Below are positions 32,952 to 42,991 of a stretch of 64,000 nt of DNA, piece by piece (positions within the stretch are counted from its first letter, which is position 1; each line of letters starts with the position of its first letter). The DNA comes from Pontivivens marinum. GTDB lineage: Bacteria; Pseudomonadota; Alphaproteobacteria; Rhodobacterales; Rhodobacteraceae. The notes under the pieces were generated by a model. It ran no database searches. It was not told the DNA's origin and saw nothing but the letters and a program-made list of their open reading frames with translations. The stretch covers positions 1 to 64,000 of the forward strand of contig NZ_OCTN01000004.1 in the NCBI RefSeq assembly GCF_900231835.1. Direction: 5' to 3'. The translations under genes were made by a program, and so were the position numbers.

Positions 32952-35294
32952 TTACTGCGCCAAGGACGCGAGGACATCGTCAGGCGTGATCGGCAAGCTG
33001 CGAATTCGTGACCCCACCGCATTGTAAATCGCGTTCGCAATGGCGGGTGCGATCACGGTCGTCCCGGGCTCACCCAATCCAACGGGCACTTCGGTGCTTT
33101 CGACAAACTCGATTTCCATCTCTGGCGTGTCGATCATGCGTAACGGGGTGTAGGTGCCTAGGTTGCGATCCACGACATTGCCGTCCTCGAAGCGCGTTCC
33201 CTCGTATAGCGCCATAGACAGGCCCCACAGCGCCGCACCCTGACACTGCGCCAATGCGCCATCAGGATCGACAACTGTGCCGCAATCAAAGCTGAGCCAC
33301 ATCTTCTGCACGTCGATATAGCCGGTGTCCCGATTGACGTGCAGTTGAACCGCACCACCAACCCATGTCGGCATGGATCGCGATTGACCAAAGGTCGTGG
33401 CAATGCCAATCGCCGTATCTGCGGGTAAATCGGTTCTGCCGTAATTGGCCATATCCGCGACGCGCTGCAACACATTCGCCTGACGGGACGCACCACCAAC
33501 GGCGTTCGGTGCAGACCCAGCATTCATTCCTGTGGCGGTCAGTTGCCCCAGACGGAAATCCAATGGGTCCATGCCGACCTTATGCGCGGCTTCGTCCATG
33601 AAGCTTTCGACCGCAAAATTGGTCCAGCCCGGCCCGACGGAGCGCAACCAGCCCGGGCGGAAGGTCGCATTGGCCAGATCGTTGGAAATCGCCCGCACGC
33701 GGTGCGCGCCGACATTATACCAGTGATCGGCCCCATCGATGGCAAAGGGGTCATAGGGCTCATCATTCACACCCTTGGGCATAAAGGACGGCACCATCAC
33801 CTGCGTTGGCCACCCCGCGGCGGCGTTGTGATCCATGCCTGTGACGGCGTTTTCCCCATCAAATGCCATGCGCAATTGCTGAACCGAGGGCGAACGGGGG
33901 CTGTCGAATTTAGCGTCATCCTCACGCATGAACATCAGCTTGACCGGCTTGCCACCCAGTGCTTTCGATGCCAACGCCGCAGGAATGGCATAGTCGCCAT
34001 TCAGGCGACGCCCAAAACCACCGCCCAGCATATAGGTGCGCATGACGATCTGGTCGGCAGGTGCCTCCAGCGCGGCAGATAGCGTCGGCAGGATCAGGGA
34101 TTGCCACTGATTGCCCGTGTGGATTTCCCAGATGCCGTCCTCGTTCTGGAATACCGTTGCGTTTGCCGGTTCCAGCTGGAAATGCAGAACTGTTTGCGTA
34201 GTGTATTCCGCCTCAAACACATCAGCCGCGTCACTGAATGCAGCAGAGGTGTCGGTATTATCGGCCGGCAGGATCGAGCCATAGCTGTCATCCGCAATCA
34301 GCTCGCGTGAGCGGGCGTTGATATCATCCTCATTCACGCCAGCATTTTCACCAGCCTGCCATTCGACAACGACCCGTTCCGAGGCGCGCTTGGCCGCCAT
34401 CAAGCTATCACCCAGCACAACAACCCAGCCGGGCACGGTGCCCGATGGATCATTCAGCGTTAGTGTTTGCAGATAACCCTTCACGTCCTGCGCGCTGCTA
34501 TCGTCCACAGAAATGACAGACGATCCCAGCCGCGTTGGCGGGATCATCGGCACAGCATAAACCATGCCATCAACCGAGGCATCCAGACCATAAATCGCCT
34601 GACCGTTCGTCTTTGTATCGATGTCGAGCGCGGTCACGTCCTTACCCACCAACCGCAATTCCTCATGCGGTTTTAGCGGCAATGCGTTCAGCTCATCCTC
34701 GGTAAAGGATCGTTGCAGGCCCTCCGCGACCAGCGCGGCGTAGGTTACCTCATTCGTGCCGTCAGTGACGGTGCCGTTGCGCGCCTGACAGGTGGACGGA
34801 TCAACGCCCCACATTTCTGCCGCCGCCTCAATCAGGGCTGTGCGACCTGCTGCACCTGCCTTGCGGTAAACAGGCCAGCTTTGCCAGATGGACCAACTGC
34901 CGCCCGTAACCATCGTGCCCCACTTTTCAGCGGTATCGACATGGGTGATGCGAACATTTTCCCACGCGACCTCCAGCTCATCCGCCAGAATGCGCGCAAT
35001 TGCGGTGCCCACATGCTGCCCCATCTCTGCGCGGATGATGTTGACGTTCACGATGCCGTCGCTGTCGATCCAGTACCACATGCTCGGCTCAAAGGTTTCC
35101 CCTGTCGGTGAAACCGGCACGCCATCCGCAGCGGCAGGGTCCATTGCAGCATAACCTGCCAGTGGAAAGCCGAATGCAGCGCCCGCAGCGGTTGCTGCAA
35201 CGAGGAAGCCGCGACGTGACAGGTCTGATCCAGCCGTATTGTTTTCGGACTGTGCGGCATTGCTATCGCGCAGGCGGGAAAGAAGATTAGCCAT
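32952..35294 (-). CDS. molybdopterin-binding subunit of xanthine-dehydrogenase-family oxidoreductase (IorB-like), Tat-exported
   Basis: 780 aa. The Tat motif [19 protein letters not shown] lies near residue 25, so the enzyme works in the periplasm. The molybdenum cofactor domain includes VRADEMGQ-type [13 protein letters not shown] and [16 protein letters not shown]. The C-terminal [22 protein letters not shown] holds the catalytic Glu. The type with an N-terminal Tat signal and a separate small 2Fe-2S subunit matches isoquinoline 1-oxidoreductase/aldehyde-oxidising enzymes. GGGAGG precedes the ATG. It overlaps the 2Fe-2S gene by 8 bases and is third in the operon after the cytochrome c gene. 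The substrate (N-heterocycle or aldehyde) is not determinable. Confidence 0.9.
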   Translation of the reverse strand: MANLLSRLRDSNAAQSENNTAGSDLSRRGFLVAATAAGAAFGFPLAGYAAMDPAAADGVPVSPTGETFEPSMWYWIDSDGIVNVNIIRAEMGQHVGTAIARILADELEVAWENVRITHVDTAEKWGTMVTGGSWSIWQSWPVYRKAGAAGRTALIEAAAEMWGVDPSTCQARNGTVTDGTNEVTYAALVAEGLQRSFTEDELNALPLKPHEELRLVGKDVTALDIDTKTNGQAIYGLDASVDGMVYAVPMIPPTRLGSSVISVDDSSAQDVKGYLQTLTLNDPSGTVPGWVVVLGDSLMAAKRASERVVVEWQAGENAGVNEDDINARSRELIADDSYGSILPADNTDTSAAFSDAADVFEAEYTTQTVLHFQLEPANATVFQNEDGIWEIHTGNQWQSLILPTLSAALEAPADQIVMRTYMLGGGFGRRLNGDYAIPAALASKALGGKPVKLMFMREDDAKFDSPRSPSVQQLRMAFDGENAVTGMDHNAAAGWPTQVMVPSFMPKGVNDEPYDPFAIDGADHWYNVGAHRVRAISNDLANATFRPGWLRSVGPGWTNFAVESFMDEAAHKVGMDPLDFRLGQLTATGMNAGSAPNAVGGASRQANVLQRVADMANYGRTDLPADTAIGIATTFGQSRSMPTWVGGAVQLHVNRDTGYIDVQKMWLSFDCGTVVDPDGALAQCQGAALWGLSMALYEGTRFEDGNVVDRNLGTYTPLRMIDTPEMEIEFVESTEVPVGLGEPGTTVIAPAIANAIYNAVGSRIRSLPITPDDVLASLAQ

Positions 35295-35763
35295 TGTTGC
35301 GGCCTCCCTCGGTCATTGCAGTCGCGGCCTGACGGACGGCTTCGCGAATGCGGGGATATGTCATGCAGCGGCACAGGTTACCGGTCATCACCGCGTCGAT
35401 ATCGTCATCTGTAGGGGCGGGAATATCCTCCAACAGCGCGGCGGCCTGCATGATCTGACCTGACTGGCAGTACCCGCATTGCGGCACACGCAGATTGCGC
35501 CATGCCTCCTGCACGGGGTGGTTATCCTCGACGGCCAACCCCTCAATCGTGGTGACGGACGTGCCCTCAACCGCGGAGATCGGCGTAATGCAGGACCGTG
35601 TCGCGCGCCCGCCAACGTGGACCGTACACGCGCCGCACATCCCGATACCGCAGCCGAATTTCGTGCCGGTTAATCCAACCTCATCACGGATTGCCCACAA
35701 AAGCGGTGTGTCCGGTTCCGCATCAATGCTGACTGCTTTGCCGTTGATTTCAAAATTAATCAT
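35287..35763 (-). CDS. 2Fe-2S subunit of molybdenum hydroxylase (IorA-like)
   Basis: 158 aa. The plant-ferredoxin-type cluster motif is [12 protein letters not shown] with a fourth Cys at RATRSC. The second 2Fe-2S site in the helical domain is CGYCQSGQ with CRCMTYPRI. It passes electrons from the molybdenum centre to the next carrier. It has no signal peptide of its own, so it is probably exported together with the Tat-bearing large subunit. GAGGA stands nine bases before the ATG. Length is standard for the family. Confidence 0.94.
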   Translation of the reverse strand: MINFEINGKAVSIDAEPDTPLLWAIRDEVGLTGTKFGCGIGMCGACTVHVGGRATRSCITPISAVEGTSVTTIEGLAVEDNHPVQEAWRNLRVPQCGYCQSGQIMQAAALLEDIPAPTDDDIDAVMTGNLCRCMTYPRIREAVRQAATAMTEGGRNNG

Positions 35764-35783
35764 ATCTTGGGTCCTCTTTGAGG

Positions 35784-37085
35784 TTATTCGGCGTGCGCGG
35801 CGGATTCAGCCATGCGGGACACTGTTTCCGACAGATCAGGCCATGCGGGCTGACCGGCACGTGCATCACGCAGATAGGCCGCAATTGCCGTAATTTCGGT
35901 GGTGGAAAGCGCATCGCGGAAGCCAGGCATGACAACGCCCTCGATCCCCTCGGGTCCGCTGACACCATCCAGAATGACGTGGATCAGGTTTTCTGGTGTA
36001 TCCAGATTGGTCGCAGAGTTAATGCCAAGGTCAGGACGCCCCGCCTCAATCTGCGCCGTGTTGTAATGGCACGACGCGCAAGCCGTCGCATATAGACGCT
36101 CGCCTGCATCCCGTCGGTATTGTGGATCGGGGCGACCGCGTTCCAGCGTGCTGACAATCGCGGTGCTGGTTGCGGGATCATCCTCGTTTCCACCGGTACG
36201 CTCACCCAGATACACGCTGAGGGCGTTAATATCCTCATCAGGCAATTCGCGGATACCCGCATGCACGACTGGCCCCATCGGGCCGGCAGAAATACCGTGA
36301 TAGGTCGAGACACCATCCGTCAGGTAGGATTTGAAATCGGCCGTTGACCATGGCACCGCCGATGCGTTGTCAGCGGTCAATGCAGGCGCGGTCCATCCAT
36401 CGATCTGCGCACCGCCATATTGATCGCTGGCAATCTCCGCACCGACTGGATTGCGCGGCGTATGGCATGCGCCGCAATGGGCGACCCCCTCGGCCAGATA
36501 TGCGCCACGGTTCCAATCCTCAGATTGCGTGTCATCAAAGGCATATTCGTCGAAGTCAACGAACAGCAGCTTCCAGCCCGCTTGTAGGAACCGCTGGTTC
36601 AAGGGGAACGGTAATTCGTTTTCCCGTGTTTCCTGCTCAACCGGTACGACCTCAGTCATGATGTAGGCATAGATCGCATCAACGTCTTCGTCAGACATTT
36701 TGGCAAAGTGGTCATAAGGGAATGCGGGGAACAGGTGGCGGCCATCAATATCGACGCCCTCCTTCATGGCGCGCCGGAACGCTTCGACTGAATAGGCGCC
36801 GATGCCCGTGTCCATTGCTGGCGTCAGGTTACTGGCGTAGATCGTGCCGAAGCCGGTCTCCATCGCGTAATTGCCTGCATAGGGCGCGCCATCTGCGGTC
36901 GTGTGGCATTCACTGCAATATCCCGCAGCAGCAAGGATACGCCCCTGCTCAACGACTTCAGGACCAAATGCCGGCCGATCCTGCGCTGCAACTGGATCCA
37001 TTGCGGGCTTATACGCATAAACTCCGAACCCGACTACGCCGACTGCGGCAGTGGCTGTAATCGTCCAAAATATGCGTTTGATCAT
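35784..37085 (-). CDS. triheme cytochrome c, electron acceptor of the molybdenum hydroxylase
   Basis: 433 aa from the ATG at 37085. An N-terminal membrane helix or uncleaved signal ([21 protein letters not shown]) leads into the periplasm. Three heme-binding CXXCH motifs are present: CSECH, CGACH and CASCH. This is the pattern of the cytochrome subunit of membrane-bound alcohol/aldehyde dehydrogenases. The first gene of the cyt c-iorA-iorB operon, it probably carries electrons from the 2Fe-2S subunit to the respiratory chain. Confidence 0.92.
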   Translation of the reverse strand: MIKRIFWTITATAAVGVVGFGVYAYKPAMDPVAAQDRPAFGPEVVEQGRILAAAGYCSECHTTADGAPYAGNYAMETGFGTIYASNLTPAMDTGIGAYSVEAFRRAMKEGVDIDGRHLFPAFPYDHFAKMSDEDVDAIYAYIMTEVVPVEQETRENELPFPLNQRFLQAGWKLLFVDFDEYAFDDTQSEDWNRGAYLAEGVAHCGACHTPRNPVGAEIASDQYGGAQIDGWTAPALTADNASAVPWSTADFKSYLTDGVSTYHGISAGPMGPVVHAGIRELPDEDINALSVYLGERTGGNEDDPATSTAIVSTLERGRPDPQYRRDAGERLYATACASCHYNTAQIEAGRPDLGINSATNLDTPENLIHVILDGVSGPEGIEGVVMPGFRDALSTTEITAIAAYLRDARAGQPAWPDLSETVSRMAESAAHAE

Positions 37086-37602
37086 GGCGTGTTGCTCCAA
37101 CGGCTAAATCTAAAATGTCGCAGTTCTCGCTGCACTCTGTTTGAACCCGCGCGCAGGCACGTTGGTTCCATGATTTTCGCACTTTCATTGTGGCAAGCGG
37201 CGTAGGTGAAGGCGCAGTTCCATGTGTATGATTTCCTGACTATTTTTGTCACGCCGTGTCGGGAAGTACCCGCGAAAGGGTGCGTTTTTATCCAGGTTTT
37301 GTGGGCGCGAAGTTGCGTAGCTTTAGCGAATAAGAATCCTGTAAATGTAATGCATTGTAATGTCGGATGTGCCGCGATTTGCATCACAGTTCATGGTTGT
37401 GATTGGGGTGGATTCAAGATGAGCTTGGTCAACGTTAAATCTGACTGAATGTCCACGCCGGAGGTCTTTATAGACCGCGAGGGATCGTAACGTCGGACCC
37501 TACGTTAAGGTCCGCCTATCGGCGAAAATATTACTGAATGGATCGGCTCTCGGCGGTAATTTCCATCGGAAACCAGTTGGCCAACGGCTGATCCAGTGCG
37601 TT
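37086..37602. other. intergenic region upstream of the cytochrome c operon
   Basis: About 500 bases between the 3' end of the lysR-type gene and the start of the cytochrome c gene, both on the minus strand. It must contain the promoter of the molybdoenzyme operon. I found only short non-conserved frames and no defined operator. Confidence 0.3.
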
Positions 37603-38484
37603 TTACAATGTCTCGGCGCAAATCCAGTCGATGAACGCTCGGACATCGTCGCGCTGGCCTAGATCGTCACGTTCGACGAGGAAGAAGTTTTTGATCGCTG
37701 GCAGCTGCAATGGCAAGGGCGCGACCAGTCGGCCATCGGCCAGTTCATGCTTGGCGAAGCTGCGCGTGACAATTGTGCAGCCGTGGCCGGACCCGATGAT
37801 TTGCAATGCGACGAGGGATGAATCCGCCTTCATCCAGTGTTTAGGGCGCGGTTGGTTCGGATCATATTGGGCGGTTGCCAAATCCCAGTCGGTTTCGGAG
37901 CCGACAATCTGCACGATGCTGGCGTCGCGAATTGCCTGGGCTGGGGGCTTGTCCGCGAATTGCGCGGCGTAATCAGGGTGGCAAATTATGGTCGATGGCT
38001 CGATTTGCAGCAGGTGGATGTTGTGTTCCGGCCAATCGCCAGTTCCGAACCGGATATCCAGATCAATGGTCGCATCGCTCATCCGATCTGACCAGACGGT
38101 TGTGGACAGCTCGATCTCGACCTCTGGATGTTGGCGGCGGAATGCGTTCAGGCGCGGGGCGAGGATCAGCGCTGCAAAGGAGATCGAGGCGCGAATGCGG
38201 ATCGGTGATTTCCGTTTTGTGCTGAACAGCCCGTCAGTCGCGCTTTGCATCTCCAGAAACGATTTGCGGATAGGCAGGGCATAGGCCTGTCCAATATCTG
38301 TTAGCTCCACCCCCTTGGCCAAGCGTTTGAACAGTTGCACCCCCAGATGATGTTCCAGCAGGCGAATTTGCTGGCTAACGGCGGCGGGTGTCAGGTTCAG
38401 CTCATCCGCGGCGGAGCTAAAGGAGCTGTGGCGCGCGGCTGCCTCGAACGAGCGTAGCCATGTGACGTGGGGCAGTTGGCGCAT
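37603..38484 (-). CDS. LysR-family transcriptional regulator (GcvA-like)
   Basis: 293 aa from the ATG at 38484. The winged helix is LRSFEAAARHSSFSSAADELNLTPAAVSQQIRLLEHHLGVQLFKR, the GcvA subgroup pattern. The periplasmic-binding-like effector domain starts at PIRIRASISFAALILAPRLNAFRRQHP. It is divergent from the GMC oxidoreductase gene 128 bases away and so probably controls the 38613-42918 operon. The typical LysR T-N11-A site could not be fixed, but a perfect palindrome is present in the gap. Confidence 0.92.
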   Translation of the reverse strand: MRQLPHVTWLRSFEAAARHSSFSSAADELNLTPAAVSQQIRLLEHHLGVQLFKRLAKGVELTDIGQAYALPIRKSFLEMQSATDGLFSTKRKSPIRIRASISFAALILAPRLNAFRRQHPEVEIELSTTVWSDRMSDATIDLDIRFGTGDWPEHNIHLLQIEPSTIICHPDYAAQFADKPPAQAIRDASIVQIVGSETDWDLATAQYDPNQPRPKHWMKADSSLVALQIIGSGHGCTIVTRSFAKHELADGRLVAPLPLQLPAIKNFFLVERDDLGQRDDVRAFIDWICAETL

Positions 38485-38541
38485 GATGTGTCCGCTTCGT
38501 TCAGGCAAGATTTCGTGTTGTGCTCAAAAACATATGAGGTC

Positions 38542-38551
38542 TGACCGGTCA
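38542..38551. promoter_or_regulatory. palindrome in lysR/GMC intergenic region
   Basis: TGACCGGTCA is a perfect 10-bp palindrome 58 bases upstream of the lysR start and 61 bases upstream of the GMC gene. It is a plausible regulator site; the binding protein is unknown. Confidence 0.35.
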
Positions 38552-38612
38552 AACTCGTTGTTTGTCTTACACGCGCCCCGCTGCTCATTTGTAGGGCCAA
38601 GGCAACGTTAGG

Positions 38613-40226
38613 ATGGGCGGCGAAATGACGGTAGAGGAATACGACTATATCGTCGTCGGCGCAGGCTCTGCCGGATGCGTTTTGGCCGATCAGTTGTCGA
38701 AAAGCGGCAAATTTCGCGTGCTGGTGCTGGAGGCAGGCGGCAGCGATGCGCGCATGTGGATCAAGATTCCGGTCGGTTATGCCGTCAATTACGCAAACCC
38801 CGTGCTGAACTGGGGATATCACACCGATGCGGATCAGGGATTGGCTGGGCGCAAGAACTACTGGCCGCGCGGGCGGGTGATCGGGGGGTCCAGCTCAATC
38901 AACGCCATGGCCTATATTCGGGGGCAGGCCCGTGATTTCGACGATTGGGCGGCGGCTGGTGCCACTGGCTGGGACTGGAGCGCGGTTCGCGGCACCTATG
39001 CAGGCATGGAGGCGCATTCAGGCGAGGCCCCCTCGGACAAACCAATTTGGGTGCAGGATCTGTCGGACCAGATGCACCCGTTTTCCAAGCGCTTCCTGTC
39101 CGCCGCCCCTCAGGCCGGTTACGAGGTGGTGGATGACCTGAATCGTGAGGGCGCAGAGGGCATGGGCTTTTACCGCAGTAATGTGCGCCGAGGGCGGCGC
39201 TGGTCCGCGGCGGATGCTTTTTTACGCCCCGCGATGCGGCGTGCAAACCTTAGGGTCAAAACCCGCGCCCATGTGACTCACCTGGATTTTGTCGGAACGC
39301 GGGTGGCGGGGCTGACCTATTCCCGACGCGGCAAAATCCATCGTGTGACGGCCCGTCAGCAAGTTATTCTGAGCGGTGGCGCGATCAATACGCCGCAAAT
39401 CCTGCAATTATCGGGCTTGGGGCCTGCTGAGCTGCTGAGATCCCATGGGATCAAGGTGCAGCGCGATCTACCGCAGGTCGGGCAGGGGTTGCAGGATCAC
39501 TTGGCGATTACCCATCAGTTTCGCGCAAATACCACGACGCTGAACGCAACGCTGGGCAACCCGGTGGGGCGTTTGCTGGCGGGTATGCGTTATGTGCTGT
39601 CACGCCGTGGGCCGTTATCGGTGCCGGTAAATCAGGTGGGCGGATTTGTGCGATCACATGCTCAGGCGACCGCGCCGGATATGCAACTGTTTTGTAACCC
39701 CGCCTCATACGAGATTTCGCCAGATGGCCAGATCGTTCTGGACCGTGGCGCGGGTTATCTGATGTCCGCGCAGGCCTGCCGACCGACCAGTCGGGGCGCG
39801 GTGCAGATACGGTCGGCGGATTACCGCGAGGCCCCCTCGATCCAGCCCAATTCCCTGTCCACGGAAGGGGATCGCCAAACCGCCATCCGTGCCAGCCGCC
39901 TGATCCGCACACTGTCACAGACGGCGGCGATGCAGGCGGTTAGTGCCGGTGCGAAATGCACGGAATTCGAGCAAATGGATGATGACGCCCTGTTGGATGA
40001 TTTCCGCAACAGGGCCACCACCGTTTACCACCCGACCTGCACCTGCCGGATGGGGCGTGATGCGCAGGATTCAGTGGTGAATGAACGACTTCAAGTTCAC
40101 GGCGTACCCGGATTGCGGGTCGTGGACGCCTCTGCCTTTCCCAACATCACTTCGGGCAACACCAATGCCCCGACCATGATGTTGGCGATGCGCGCTGCGA
40201 GGATGATCCTGCAGGATGCGGGCTGA
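38613..40226 (+). CDS. GMC-family FAD oxidoreductase (choline dehydrogenase-like)
   Basis: 537 aa. FAD binding is in YDYIVVGAGSAGCVLADQL with LVLEAGGSD. The GMC signature GRVIGGSSSINAMAYIRGQ is present, and signature 2 is near SGGAINTPQILQLSG. The C-terminal catalytic region reads YHPTCTCRMG and NITSGNTNAPTMM, giving the His and Asn of the active-site pair. It oxidises a primary or secondary alcohol. There is no signal peptide. It is first in a three-gene operon with the enolase-superfamily enzyme and an aldehyde dehydrogenase, which would oxidise an aldehyde it produces. The ATG at 38625 is an alternative start. Confidence 0.92.
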   Translation: MGGEMTVEEYDYIVVGAGSAGCVLADQLSKSGKFRVLVLEAGGSDARMWIKIPVGYAVNYANPVLNWGYHTDADQGLAGRKNYWPRGRVIGGSSSINAMAYIRGQARDFDDWAAAGATGWDWSAVRGTYAGMEAHSGEAPSDKPIWVQDLSDQMHPFSKRFLSAAPQAGYEVVDDLNREGAEGMGFYRSNVRRGRRWSAADAFLRPAMRRANLRVKTRAHVTHLDFVGTRVAGLTYSRRGKIHRVTARQQVILSGGAINTPQILQLSGLGPAELLRSHGIKVQRDLPQVGQGLQDHLAITHQFRANTTTLNATLGNPVGRLLAGMRYVLSRRGPLSVPVNQVGGFVRSHAQATAPDMQLFCNPASYEISPDGQIVLDRGAGYLMSAQACRPTSRGAVQIRSADYREAPSIQPNSLSTEGDRQTAIRASRLIRTLSQTAAMQAVSAGAKCTEFEQMDDDALLDDFRNRATTVYHPTCTCRMGRDAQDSVVNERLQVHGVPGLRVVDASAFPNITSGNTNAPTMMLAMRAARMILQDAG

Positions 40227-40255
40227 GAAAATCTTAACTGAGGAAAGGGGCACCT

Positions 40256-41464
40256 ATGCGCCTTGAGAAACTCGAAACCTTTGTCGTCGCCAACCCGCCG
40301 CCGCGCCATGGCGGGCGGTACTTTATCTTTGTCCGGTTGACGACTGCGTGCGGCATTACCGGCGTGGGCGAGATTTACAACGCCACCTTCGGACCAGATG
40401 TCTGCTGTGCCATGGCGCGCGATATGTTCGAGCGTCACTTCGCAGGCGAAGACCCTAGCCGCATTGAGCTGCTGTTTCGCAAGGCATATGGCGCTGGCTT
40501 TACCCAGCGCCCTGATGTCAGCGTTATGGGCACGTTTAGCGGGCTGGAAATGGCGTGCTGGGATATTCTGGGCAAGGCGGCGGATAAACCCGTTCACGAA
40601 TTGCTGGGTGGGCGGGTTCATGACCGGTTGCGCAGCTACTCCTATATCTATCCGACCAGCGGCGATGTGTATCCCGATCCTGATCTGCCCAATGCCTATA
40701 ATGACGCGACTATCGCGGCGGAAATCGCGGTTGAGATGGTCGAGCAGGGCTTTACCGCGCTGAAATTCGATCCGGCGGGGCCGTTCACCATCTTTGACGG
40801 GCACCAGCCACGGCGTGAGGATATCACCCGCAGCGTCGCGTTTTGTCGTGAGATACGTGAGGCCGTGGGCGATCGTGCCGATCTGCTGTTCGGTACTCAT
40901 GGGCAGTTCACCGTGTCGGGGGCCAAGCGTTTGGCTCGCGCGCTGGAACCCTTCGATCCGCTGTGGTTCGAGGAGCCGCTGCCCCCTGAAAGCCCTGCGG
41001 ACATGGCGCAAGTGGCCGCCTTTACCTCGATCCCTGTCGCGGCGGGGGAGCGGTTGTGTACCAAATACGAATTCGCCCGTTTGATTGAGAGTGGAGCCGC
41101 CTCGATCCTGCAAATGAACCTTGGCCGTGTTGGTGGCTTGCTAGAGGCAAAGAAAATCGCCGGCATGGCCGAAACCCGACAGGTCCAGATCGCTCCGCAC
41201 CTGTATTGCGGCCCGATTGTTGCGGCGGCCAATATCCAGATCGCCGCCTGTTCTCCGAACTTTCTGGTGTTGGAAAGCATTGGCACCTTTGACGGCCCCT
41301 ATATGCAGGGCGTTAAGGGCGAAATCGAATGGGAGGATGGCTATATCGTGCCGTCCACCGCGCCGGGCCTCGGCCTGGAAATTGACGACGAAGCTATCGC
41401 AGGCATGACCTATGACAGCGACGAACTGCATCTGGACATGGCCCAGATGCATGTGACCCCTTGA
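40256..41464 (+). CDS. mandelate racemase/muconate lactonizing (enolase) superfamily enzyme
   Basis: 402 aa. The N-terminal capping domain and the C-terminal barrel are both recognisable (SGLEMACWDILGKAADKPVHELLGG). Barrel residues include ALKFDPAGP, the second metal Glu in PLWFEEPLPPE, and GERLCTKYEFARLIESGAASILQ with a Glu metal position. QIAPHLYCGP carries a His. At the usual first metal ligand this protein reads LFGTHGQFT rather than the common D-x-H/N, so the exact subgroup is uncertain. Sugar-acid dehydratases and cycloisomerases are the nearest known activities. GAGGAAAGG lies upstream of the ATG. Confidence 0.88.
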   Translation: MRLEKLETFVVANPPPRHGGRYFIFVRLTTACGITGVGEIYNATFGPDVCCAMARDMFERHFAGEDPSRIELLFRKAYGAGFTQRPDVSVMGTFSGLEMACWDILGKAADKPVHELLGGRVHDRLRSYSYIYPTSGDVYPDPDLPNAYNDATIAAEIAVEMVEQGFTALKFDPAGPFTIFDGHQPRREDITRSVAFCREIREAVGDRADLLFGTHGQFTVSGAKRLARALEPFDPLWFEEPLPPESPADMAQVAAFTSIPVAAGERLCTKYEFARLIESGAASILQMNLGRVGGLLEAKKIAGMAETRQVQIAPHLYCGPIVAAANIQIAACSPNFLVLESIGTFDGPYMQGVKGEIEWEDGYIVPSTAPGLGLEIDDEAIAGMTYDSDELHLDMAQMHVTP

Positions 41465-41475
41465 GAGGAAAAGAG

Positions 41476-42918
41476 ATGATTTTGATTGATAAATTTTACA
41501 TTGGCGGCGAATGGGTTGCCCCGGATTCGACGACCACGATGCCAATTCTGACGCCCTCCACCAATGCGCAAATCGGGCAGGTGACATTGGGCAATTCCGT
41601 TGACGTGGATCGCGCCGTCGCCGCAGCCAAGGCCGCGTTCGAGACGTTTTCCATGACCACCAAGGATGAGCGTCTAGCATTGCTGCGCCGTTTGGCCGAG
41701 GTAACGCGCGCGCGCATGGATGATCTGGGCCACGCGATTTCCAAGGAGATGGGCGCACCGATCACGATGTCCTGTCAGGTGCAGGCCTATTCCGGCCTTG
41801 GCCATCTGGAGGGGTATATCGCGGCGCTGGAATCCCTTGATGAGCAGGAAACCCTGCCCAGCGGTGATATCCTCAGCCGTGAGCCGATCGGCGTTTGCGG
41901 CCTGATCACTCCATGGAACTGGCCAATCAACCAGATCGCGCAAAAGGTGATCCCAGCCTTGGCCACCGGTGCGACCTGCATTCTGAAGCCGTCCGAGCAC
42001 ACGCCGCTTTCCGCCCAAATCTACGCCGAGATCGTGCATGAGGCCGGATATCCGGCGGGCGTTTTCAACCTCGTCCACGGTGACGGACCCAGCGTCGGGT
42101 CGGCCATGTCGCGCCATCCCGATGTGGCGATGATGTCCTTTACCGGTTCGACCCGCGCGGGCAGTGCCGTGTCCAAGGATGCAGCCGATACGGTCAAGCG
42201 TGTGACGCTGGAATTGGGCGGCAAATCGCCCAACCTGATCTTTGCTGATTGCGATCTGGAAACCCGCGTGCGTGAGGGCGTGGCCAGCTGCTTCTACAAT
42301 ACCGGCCAATCCTGTGACGCGCCGACCCGCATGTTGGTGGAGCGGTCCGTTTACGAGCAAACGCTGGTTATCGCGCGCAGCGCGGCTGAGGCACAGCAGG
42401 TGGGTGATCCCGCGCAAGAGGGTGACCATATCGGTCCTCTGTTCGACGGCCTGCAATATGACCGTGTGCAGGCGATGATCCAAAAGGGCATCGACGGCGG
42501 CGCGCGTGTGCTGGCCGGTGGGTTGGGGCGTCCTGATGACCTGCCTGTAAACGTACAAAACGGCTGGTTCGCCCGCCCGACGATTTTCTGTGATGTGACG
42601 CCTGACATGGCGATCTGGCGCGAGGAAATCTTTGGTCCGGTTCTGGTCATCACCCCCTTCGATACAGAGGAAGAAGGGATCGCGATGGCCAATGATACGG
42701 AATATGGCCTCGCCGCATATCTGCAAACAGGTAGCGAGGAGCGCGCCATTCGCGTCGCACGCCGCCTGCGCGCCGGTGGCATCCATATTAACGGACGCGA
42801 TGCCGGCTACGGCTCGCCCTTTGGCGGGTTCAAGCAGTCCGGCAATGGGCGCGAGGGCGGCCTGTTCGGGTTGGAGGACTATCTGGAGCTGAAGGTTCGT
42901 CCGCCCTTCGCGCTGTAA
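41476..42918 (+). CDS. NAD(P)-dependent aldehyde dehydrogenase
   Basis: 480 aa from the ATG at 41476, which has AGAGGAAAAGAG upstream. The family landmarks are PWNWPINQIAQKVIPALATG, SFTGSTRAGSAVSKDAA, the catalytic Glu in LELGGKSPNLIF and the catalytic Cys in FYNTGQSCDAPTRML. The end, PFGGFKQSGNGREGG, is also standard. It is the last gene of the GMC operon and would turn the aldehyde from the GMC enzyme into an acid. The specific substrate is unknown. Confidence 0.95.
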   Translation: MILIDKFYIGGEWVAPDSTTTMPILTPSTNAQIGQVTLGNSVDVDRAVAAAKAAFETFSMTTKDERLALLRRLAEVTRARMDDLGHAISKEMGAPITMSCQVQAYSGLGHLEGYIAALESLDEQETLPSGDILSREPIGVCGLITPWNWPINQIAQKVIPALATGATCILKPSEHTPLSAQIYAEIVHEAGYPAGVFNLVHGDGPSVGSAMSRHPDVAMMSFTGSTRAGSAVSKDAADTVKRVTLELGGKSPNLIFADCDLETRVREGVASCFYNTGQSCDAPTRMLVERSVYEQTLVIARSAAEAQQVGDPAQEGDHIGPLFDGLQYDRVQAMIQKGIDGGARVLAGGLGRPDDLPVNVQNGWFARPTIFCDVTPDMAIWREEIFGPVLVITPFDTEEEGIAMANDTEYGLAAYLQTGSEERAIRVARRLRAGGIHINGRDAGYGSPFGGFKQSGNGREGGLFGLEDYLELKVRPPFAL

Positions 42919-42939
42919 TCCATAAGGCCATAAATACAA

Positions 42940-42969
42940 AAACGGCGCGAAGTGATCTTCGCGCCGTTT
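42940..42969. terminator. bidirectional terminator between convergent operons
   Basis: AAACGGCGCGAAG and CTTCGCGCCGTTT pair perfectly over 13 bp around a TGAT loop, with CTCTTTGT on one side and A-rich sequence on the other. It serves the ALDH gene (plus, ends 42918) and the dioxygenase gene (minus, ends 42992). Confidence 0.8.
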
Positions 42970-42991
42970 CTCTTTGTACTGCTTGGTCGTG

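Noticed and set aside
37340-37360. AATGCATT palindrome upstream of the cytochrome c operon
   Set aside because: It is only 8 bp in an AT-rich stretch and can occur by chance; no second copy or consensus match was seen.
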